From positions 1 through 26,496 of the forward strand of contig JSYX01000094.1 in the NCBI GenBank assembly GCA_000787465.1: a stretch of DNA of 26,496 bases, written 5' to 3'. The notes under the pieces are model-generated. The model ran no database searches. It saw only the letters and a program-made list of their open reading frames with translations, and was not told the origin of the DNA. Origin of the DNA: Thermomucor indicae-seudaticae. Lineage: Eukaryota; Mucoromycota; Mucoromycetes; Mucorales; Lichtheimiaceae. Positions 21,458-26,496 of the stretch are shown piece by piece (positions within the stretch are counted from its first letter, which is position 1; each line of letters opens with the position of its first letter). The translations under genes and the position numbers were made by a program.

Positions 21458-22117
21458 ATGTCTTCTTGTCTTTTGTCTGCAGAACTGCTGGATACCATAT
21501 TCTCGTTTGCCGATACACCTTCGCTGTTTCAGCTTTGTCGTACCTGCCGATACTTTCGAAGCATCGCGATGCCTCGACTGGTCACTGGACATATCGCACG
21601 GACCATGATCCGGTTGTGGATTGAACAACCGGGAGTAGCTGCTCATAAACCCATCGACTTTGTGTGGCATTCGTCTTCTACGGGCCGACTTGTCTTTTCT
21701 TTGAAAGAGCAACCATCATCCATGTTACTATTATTCAAACCAAAAGCATCAGAAGCTCCTCGGATAACTGGTTGCACTGTTGTGTTACGGCATCATGGCA
21801 ACAACATGACCATATACAGTATATCTTATAGTGCGAATGACGACATTGTTTTGGTGCCCGTATCATCATCATCATCAACCTCACCACTACTCTTTTGCGA
21901 ATACGACGGCAAGAGGTGCAACGATGATGCATATGATTGCGGTTGGCGAATGTATTATGGATTGGAAGAAGAAGAAGAATGCAAAAAGAAGACTTGTCGA
22001 CTTGTACCAAAACGGCTGGAGTGCGATGTAGAGCTCCTGGATCCTCGGTTACTCCATCAAGCAGCTAATAACCGGTTACGTCTGCGGAAGTCCTCGCGTA
22101 CTGCCATAAAAATTTAG
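21458..22117 (+). CDS. F-box domain protein
   Basis: A single uninterrupted frame of 219 residues. Residues 5-45 fit an F-box: LLSAELLDTIFSFAD, LFQLCRTCRYFRSIAMPRL, with the usual pattern of Leu/Pro-less first helix, Cys and Trp/Phe positions. F-box proteins link substrates to Skp1-Cullin1 ubiquitin ligases. The rest of the protein shows no repeats of LRR, WD40 or Kelch type; it has beta-rich hydrophobic stretches, a Ser run encoded by TCA/ATC triplet repeats near 21861-21880, and an acidic/Lys patch (EEEEECKKK). The substrate cannot be guessed. It is unusual here in lacking introns, and its stop codon lies only 23 bp before the start of the next gene on the same strand. Confidence 0.82.
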   Translation: MSSCLLSAELLDTIFSFADTPSLFQLCRTCRYFRSIAMPRLVTGHIARTMIRLWIEQPGVAAHKPIDFVWHSSSTGRLVFSLKEQPSSMLLLFKPKASEAPRITGCTVVLRHHGNNMTIYSISYSANDDIVLVPVSSSSSTSPLLFCEYDGKRCNDDAYDCGWRMYYGLEEEEECKKKTCRLVPKRLECDVELLDPRLLHQAANNRLRLRKSSRTAIKI

Positions 22118-22140
22118 TTTACTGATAACCTTGTTTGTTA

Positions 22141-23183
22141 ATGTCAAAGTTCGATCGTTCAATTCTGGACTCCATTCATGCTGTCATTAAACCACGATTG
22201 AAGAGTATTCGAATGTCGTCAGCGACGGCACAGTCTTTGACCAACGGTAGTAACTCTTAGATCAGTGAACCAAGGCTGATTCTCAACGTTTTTCGATGAC
22301 AGCGATTGCATGCGTAGCCATGGGATTGAGGTTTGATCAAGCTGGGGCGCAGCATAATTTACGCATTGTAAAGAAATGAAAATAGGGCGAGCCATTTGAT
22401 TGATGTCGCTCATTTAGCTGCGGACCAGTCGCGTGGGTTGCTGCAAGGGCTAAAAGAGGTCAGTTACAGTACAAGTGGGGACTATGCCCTTTTGCTGACA
22501 CGGAAGACAGGACGCCCGCTTACGAGATGATCTAGTCGTGCTCCAGTTTAAAGATCGATACACGTTTCTTTGCCACCGACGGCGGTTACAAGAGCATTTA
22601 CAGAGTACCTTGAGTAATCCTGATCAATGCTTATTTGTCGATATCCGGGAAAAAGTACCTCCGAAACAGGCAGGTTTCCAAACAAAGAAAAAAAGAAAGA
22701 GAAAGGGACTGATTCTTTTTATACCAGCGACCATGTCCAAAAGTATTGTTGCGATGGCTTCGGAAAAGACTATCCAATCTGTCCAACGAAGAAGAATTCT
22801 ATTACTTTGATCTCGTTCCGTGCTACATGGTCACGTTGACCGGGTGGCTGCTGGAGTATCCAGTAATTTACGTCCTGGATGACGAGAACGTATCCATGGA
22901 TCTGGAATTAGATGAATGGCAACCAAGGTCAAACAGTTTGGGAGGTGTTCCGCTGACGGTTATTCGCGTGTGGGCTTGCGGTTTGGCAGCATCGGACTAT
23001 CTGATTTTAAGCTTTAGTTACCCCTCCGATCTCCATGACAGCCAGCACATGTTACTGCCAGGCAACATGATGGAAAAACGACTTGAAGAAGCCAAAAAGG
23101 ACAAGAAGTGGACATTCATTTTGCAGCATGTTTTGATTAAAACAAGTACAGAGACGGTCACCCTGGATAGAGTTGCGCTGTGA
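22141..23183 (+). CDS. DUF4504 (C1orf74/UPF0739)-like protein
   Basis: Best model: exons 22141-22246, 22418-22458, 22511-22654 and 22728-23183; 747 nt, 248 residues in phase. The long last exon is clearly protein coding (LSNEEEFYYFDLVPCYMV, WLLEYPVIYVLDDE, NSLGGVPLTVIRVWACG, LILSFSYPSDL). The run EYPVIYVLD ... NSLGGVPLTV resembles the YPV-Y ... N-L--PL-V pattern that I recall for the DUF4504 family (human C1orf74), and the length is close to that family; this assignment is from memory and moderate at best. Function of the family is unknown. Intron 1 at 171 nt is far longer than others in the window, and a spurious-looking extra exon at 22303-22367 would break the frame. Intron 3 (22655-22727) is needed to change frame between the RYTFLCHRRRLQEHLQ exon and the last exon. 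Confidence 0.6.
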
Positions 23184-23415
23184 AATAAAGGGGGCGGGAC
23201 ACATAAGATGGCGTGGGAAGGCTGACTGACTGACTGACTGACATTATATCGCTCCAACTTTTTTTTTTGTGTTCGGTGGCGCATCCCGTATCAGAAAAGG
23301 AAAAGGTACATACAATACAGCATTAGACATATACGAGACCATAGCATAGGAAAGACGGCGAGGGCTTATAATGCAAAGCATACAGAGGGAAAGGGTGAGT
23401 GCTGGGCTTCAAAGA
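23184..23415. other. Short intergenic interval with GACT tandem repeat
   Basis: Gap between the DUF4504-like stop and the minus-strand zinc-knuckle ORF, presumably containing both 3' UTRs. About five copies of GACT lie at 23222-23241, followed by a T9 run near 23260. Nothing coding is supported. Confidence 0.5.
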
Positions 23416-23532
23416 TCAGCGAGGTCGGTGTCGCTTTGGGCAATTCCAGGCAATGTGTCCTTGGAGACCACAGAAGGAACAGGCAGAGGAGCTTGAATCC
23501 ACCAGAGTTTGACAGCTGATAATAGATGACAT
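23416..23532 (-). CDS. Tiny CCHC zinc-knuckle ORF or 3' exon of a broken gene
   Basis: From an ATG at 23532 the minus strand reads 38 residues ending in SACSFCGLQGHIAWNCPKRH plus RPR. CSFCGLQGHIAWNC is a perfect C-x2-C-x4-H-x4-C zinc knuckle, of the kind found in RNA-binding proteins and retroelement Gag proteins. Alternatively it is a last exon: an acceptor CAG ends at about 23520, and a donor GTTGGT about 54 nt upstream would join it in phase to an open frame starting at 23678 (MDWQKFKVYRLRLVALLANG), but that frame has an in-frame TAG shortly before the donor. So the locus is either a microprotein, a pseudogene, or a gene whose splicing I have not solved. Confidence 0.45.
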   Translation of the reverse strand: MSSIISCQTLVDSSSSACSFCGLQGHIAWNCPKRHRPR

Positions 23533-23986
23533 TGGAAAAGAAAGGATCTTATCTTATCAAGAACCAACCGTTTTCGGTGCTATATATGTTTTTTGCGGGG
23601 CCCATAAATTTTGTTGATTCCGTTGGCCAATAGCGCCACAAGCCGGAGCCGATAAACCTTAAATTTTTGCCAATCCATCGTCCCAGGCGTGATATTGTAT
23701 TTACTTTTGATTTGATGTTTATTTTTGAGTATTAGACTACCTGTCTTCTGAAGAGAGATTTTCTGACTGAGGCGGAAAGCACTTTCACTCCAACGACCTC
23801 GAGCTGCTGCAATAGGGTCACTGTGTTTAAAGATCGGCGGTCTTTCATTCCGGAAACCGGGCCGGCACCGAGTTCTGGCTGTACAGGTGGTTCCGCAGAA
23901 AACCTTGAAGGTAATGGAGTCTTCTGGTCAGCAAAGCGTTCGTCAAGTCTTTTTCTTGACTGTCTGTGCCGCGGGTTCAGTATGCT
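23533..23986. other. Unresolved interval with open frames on both strands
   Basis: The minus strand carries the open frame 23678-23583 (possible first exon for the zinc knuckle) and another from 24007 to 23732 (LNTVTLLQQLEVVGVKVL), while the plus strand has 23823-24047. None is recognised. Coding on the minus strand upstream of 23732 would overlap the plus-strand ORF at 23987, so at most one of them is likely to be real. Confidence 0.35.
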
Positions 23987-24148
23987 ATGTCTCTTCTCCC
24001 TGAGCATCTGCTTGACTATGTCCGGGATCGTCTCGCCCGGACATTGAAAAGCGGCCCGTGGCGTGCTATGAAAGAAGCCAGCGGACGTACCATTTTCGGG
24101 TCGCTATGCGCCTTCGTCGGGCTGCTGTATTATAAGCAACACGTATGA
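23987..24148 (+). CDS. Uncertain ORF with one membrane segment
   Basis: A 53-codon frame beginning MSLLPEHLLDYVRDRL, with a basic stretch (KSGPWRAMKEASG) and one hydrophobic segment (TIFGSLCAFVGLLYY) followed by KQHV. It looks like the N-terminal anchor of a membrane protein. The stop overlaps the ATG of a second open frame (24145 to about 24315) that reads on as MIQDEKGGNTPEGLPNPQYR. Either an intron joins the two, or this is the remnant of a larger gene. I do not recognise the family. Confidence 0.35.
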   Translation: MSLLPEHLLDYVRDRLARTLKSGPWRAMKEASGRTIFGSLCAFVGLLYYKQHV

Positions 24149-24504
24149 TACAGGACGAAAAAGGAGGCAACACACCTGAGGGTCTTCCAAATCCGCAATA
24201 TCGCACAAAGGTTTCATTGTGGGAGAAGAAGCAAAGCATTTCGTATAGTTTGATCCTGCAGAGCGCCCGTACTCCCTCACACGAAAAGGACGTGATGCTT
24301 TCTACACCCCGATGAACACGCGAGACATATGTCTTTACATGTGCCACTGGACAATCCCTGTAAATCCTGAGCTGCATTATCACTGCGCCGAGCAACAGTT
24401 CTCGGATTCCAGGTATGCAGTGTAAGACTTCACTTTAACACTACTATTACTGAGAAGAGACGCCTACAAACTATTTATTTTACTTCCATGTACATAAGCG
24501 GAAA
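24149..24504. other. Interval between uncertain ORF and GGPP synthase gene
   Basis: Holds the second open frame beginning at 24145 on the plus strand (about 57 codons) and the 3' UTR of the minus-strand GGPP synthase gene. Nothing further is recognised. Confidence 0.4.
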
Positions 24505-25771
24505 CTACTGGATGCTCAGCATATCCATAATCTTCTCCAGCTTTTCATTGCCGCCCAGATCTCTTATTTCCTGGCGAGCTTCTGCTTCAATCTTGCGAAG
24601 GAACTCGCGGCAATACTCAAAGGTATTTGTCCGTTCAAGTAATTGCAGGGCATACTGTTTGAGTTCAATCGAGTTGCTTCGTTTCTTGAGAATATTGAGC
24701 AGCTGGCGGTTGCTAGGATCTGCGCGAATGGAATGGATGATGGGGAACGAGAATTTGCCTTCGGTCAGGTCTTCGCAAAAGCCCTTGTTATCTGCGTATT
24801 GTTGGGATTGGAGGTTCATGTAATCGTCTCGGACTTGGAAATGGATACCAATCTTGCTCACCAAGCCAGTATAGTCACTGTTGCTATCAGCTACTGCTGC
24901 CTTCTTTTTTTTCTGTTTAGCTACACTTACGTTTTTGACTGGCTTGCTGCTTGCATTAATTTCACAGCTAGACGTAAAAGACCTCCGGTCTCTAGATGTA
25001 AGGATTAGATGGGATAAAGCACCTAGGAGGAGGAGGAGGGTGACACTTACTGTTATCGACCATTTCGATAAACTCTTCTTCGGTAGGGCAAGTCACGGTA
25101 TCACGCCAGTACAACTCCATACCTTGACCTCGATGAAGGTTGATCAATTCCTCTACATTCAGAACCAGTCAGTTATTAGAAGCGATAAAGAAGAATATTA
25201 TTATTATCATTATTACCTGTGTAAATCTTTACCATTTCTGGGTTGTTGAGCTTGTTGATCTCTGCCAGTGCCAAAAAGTAGACGTAGTTGGCACAATTGA
25301 TGGTCTGTGGTAATCCATAAAGGTGATGTGCGGCAGGCACTCCGCGGCGAAGCACAGAATCGTCCTCGACATCATCAATCCTATGATTGTTCCAGATAGG
25401 ATGAGTTCCTACCCTATTCGTAAGAACTGAGCATTGTATGCTTACAAAAGACTTGCACTATGTAACATGGTAATGACTTTGGTGATGATTTGGAGTTGTT
25501 CCGGAGGGACTTGCAACCAGACATTGAAAGCAGCAATCATCTTTGTCCGTACATCCTTTCCTGGATGTGCACAGAGGTATTCGTACGGTTCAAGAAGGAT
25601 CTGGTCATGTTTAATAAGTGGAAAGAACGCGGGAATGTAATGAGTGAATACCTCTTCTTTATCTTTCTTGACAGGAGGCAGACCATCTTGATTAATATTG
25701 AGTCGCAGGCTCGCGTTTACATTTACCACACCGGCAGGAAGGACACCTTGCAATTGAGTACTCGTGAGCAT
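24505..25771 (-). CDS. carG: Geranylgeranyl diphosphate synthase (CarG-type)
   Basis: Exons in transcription order: 25771-25446, 25380-25217, 25152-25051, 24991-24931 and 24883-24505; 1032 nt, 343 residues. It condenses isopentenyl diphosphate with allylic diphosphates to make C20 geranylgeranyl diphosphate, used for carotenoids, protein prenylation and, in Mucorales, trisporoid pheromones. The first Asp-rich motif is [14 protein letters not shown] (DDxxD as DDVED), followed by [10 protein letters not shown], and [13 protein letters not shown]; the second Asp motif is [11 protein letters not shown], then [19 protein letters not shown], a highly conserved fungal GGPPS stretch. The first Asp motif is split from its leading Leu by intron 1. 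Length fits fungal GGPP synthases. Introns are 47-65 nt; the 47-nt one ends at the CAG/TAG pair near 24884 where closer AGs would break frame. Soluble, cytosolic enzyme expected. The Mucor name carG is used by homology. Confidence 0.95.
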
Positions 25772-26405
25772 GATTTAATAAAGAGTAAAAGGACGACAAA
25801 AGAATGAGGAAAAGGAGAAGAAAAGGAAGAGAAATAAGTTGCTTCTTTATAATTGCTTTATTATGCATCTCCTTGTCCAAGTTGGAGTCATGCGGAAACG
25901 CCACCCAGCCAGTCAGTCAGTCATTTTGTTTGTTGCAGAAGTAACACTAGGCCGATCACCTCCTTGCTCACTCTCCGAACCCAAATCGTATCGATCGTCC
26001 CCCGTCGATAAAAAGGAGAACTCACATCTACAACTAAAGCTACTGCCGCAATATTACGTTCAAGGATGACCGAGTCTCCTTACTGCACGGATCACAACTG
26101 CCAACTCCCGCGTGCCTCTTTCCGTCTTGTATCACTTTGCCACCATGATTGATAATCCATTGCTAACCCCTCTGATCGTTATCTGAATATCATATTTCTT
26201 TGTTCTTTCCAAGGGGTGTGCGTGAGAGAGTTAACATGGCCAAGTTGTTTGTGAAACTTAAAAAGGTTGGCCCAGTCTGCAGCTTGCTTTGTGCATACAA
26301 AATGGGAGAGGCAACACTGTAAAGGTGGGCGTTTTTCTATCCTGCAGGAGGATGCATTTTATCGTGTTGAAAACAAACAAGAACTTGATTAGCTAGTAAA
26401 TGATC
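25772..26405. other. Promoter of the GGPP synthase gene and intergenic DNA
   Basis: About 630 bp without a supported gene. The part next to 25771 is the minus-strand promoter/leader of the GGPP synthase gene, with purine-rich tracts on the plus strand (AGGAAAAGGAGAAG) that become pyrimidine-rich in the transcript. The open frame 25839-26069 on the plus strand shows no family features. The right part is the 3' UTR of the partial gene ending at 26406. Confidence 0.5.
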
Positions 26406-26471
26406 TTATTTCTTGCCACTCTTCTTAATGCCACCGGTTACTACATAGGAAGGATGAGTCTTCTTTGTTCT
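26406..26471 (-). CDS. Last exon of an unidentified gene (partial)
   Basis: On the minus strand a (TG)n-CTCAG acceptor is followed by 66 nt that read RTKKTHPSYVVTGGIKKSG plus KK and a TAA stop. The strongly basic end and the clean acceptor suggest a real terminal exon of a gene whose body lies beyond the right edge of the window. I do not recognise the protein. Confidence 0.5.
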   Translation of the reverse strand, partial: RTKKTHPSYVVTGGIKKSGKK

Positions 26472-26476
26472 CTGAG

Positions 26477-26496
26477 CACACACACACACACACACA
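26477..26496. repeat. CA/TG dinucleotide repeat at window edge
   Basis: An uninterrupted run of CA repeats reaches the end of the window. On the minus strand it forms the TG-rich tract directly before the splice acceptor of the partial gene. Confidence 0.9.

Noticed and set aside
21735..22010. Antisense 91-codon ORF in the F-box gene
   Set aside because: Mirrors the ATC/TCA triplet repeats; the plus-strand frame has the F-box and is uninterrupted.
23222..23241. GACT tandem repeat as a possible structured element
   Set aside because: Only about five copies, no flanking spacers or inverted repeats; a simple microsatellite.
23822..24047. Plus-strand open frame of 74 codons
   Set aside because: Antisense to another open frame, no domain features and no splice partners; probably chance.

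Overview
This window looks like a stretch of a compact fungal nuclear genome, most likely an early-diverging fungus of the Mucoromycota/Mucorales. It is about 26 kb, gene-dense, on both strands, with many short GT-AG introns (mostly 45-75 nt). The gene set points the same way: a TTLL12-type tubulin-tyrosine-ligase-like protein, a CNOT11 subunit (missing from budding yeast), an ARF1 GTPase, Ypp1/TTC7, a DHX57-type helicase, and a geranylgeranyl diphosphate synthase of the kind called carG in Mucor. Exon models were built by hand from splice signals, reading phase and remembered family conservation. No transcript data or database search was available.

Layout. 1-939: AT-rich, no confident gene. 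940-3848 (-): TTLL12-like gene in about 15 exons, including a 14-nt microexon and an inserted NAC-type UBA-like segment. 3849-4732: gene-poor, possibly holding decayed coding sequence on the minus strand. 4733-5460 (+): ARF1. 5752-9281 (+): Ypp1/TTC7. 9439-14254 (+): DHX57-like DEAH/DEVH helicase in 14 exons. 14431-14758 (-): 88-residue protein with an RVxF (PP1-docking) motif. 14759-16450: gene-poor with GATA-type motifs. 16451-16825 (+): Ecl1-like zinc-binding small protein. 17342-17997 (+): UPF0303 (Ybr137w) family. 18107-19528 (+): CNOT11. 19568-19995 (-): TIM13. 20109-21315 (+): MRG15/Eaf3 with a GC-AG intron. 21458-22117 (+): F-box protein. 22141-23183 (+): DUF4504/C1orf74-like protein starting only 23 bp after the F-box stop. 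23416-24500: poorly resolved small ORFs, including a CCHC zinc knuckle on the minus strand. 24505-25771 (-): geranylgeranyl diphosphate synthase. 26406-26471 (-): last exon of an unidentified gene that runs off the window.

The genes are mostly housekeeping and not one pathway: membrane traffic and lipid signalling (ARF1, Ypp1), RNA metabolism (DHX57-like, CNOT11), chromatin (MRG15), mitochondrial import (TIM13), and isoprenoid/carotenoid precursor supply (GGPP synthase). There is no sign of a biosynthetic cluster, mobile element, rRNA, tRNA or CRISPR. The most interesting points are gene-architecture ones: microexons, competing GC/GT donors, very tight gene spacing, a domain insertion in the TTLL12 homologue, and small uncharacterised proteins.
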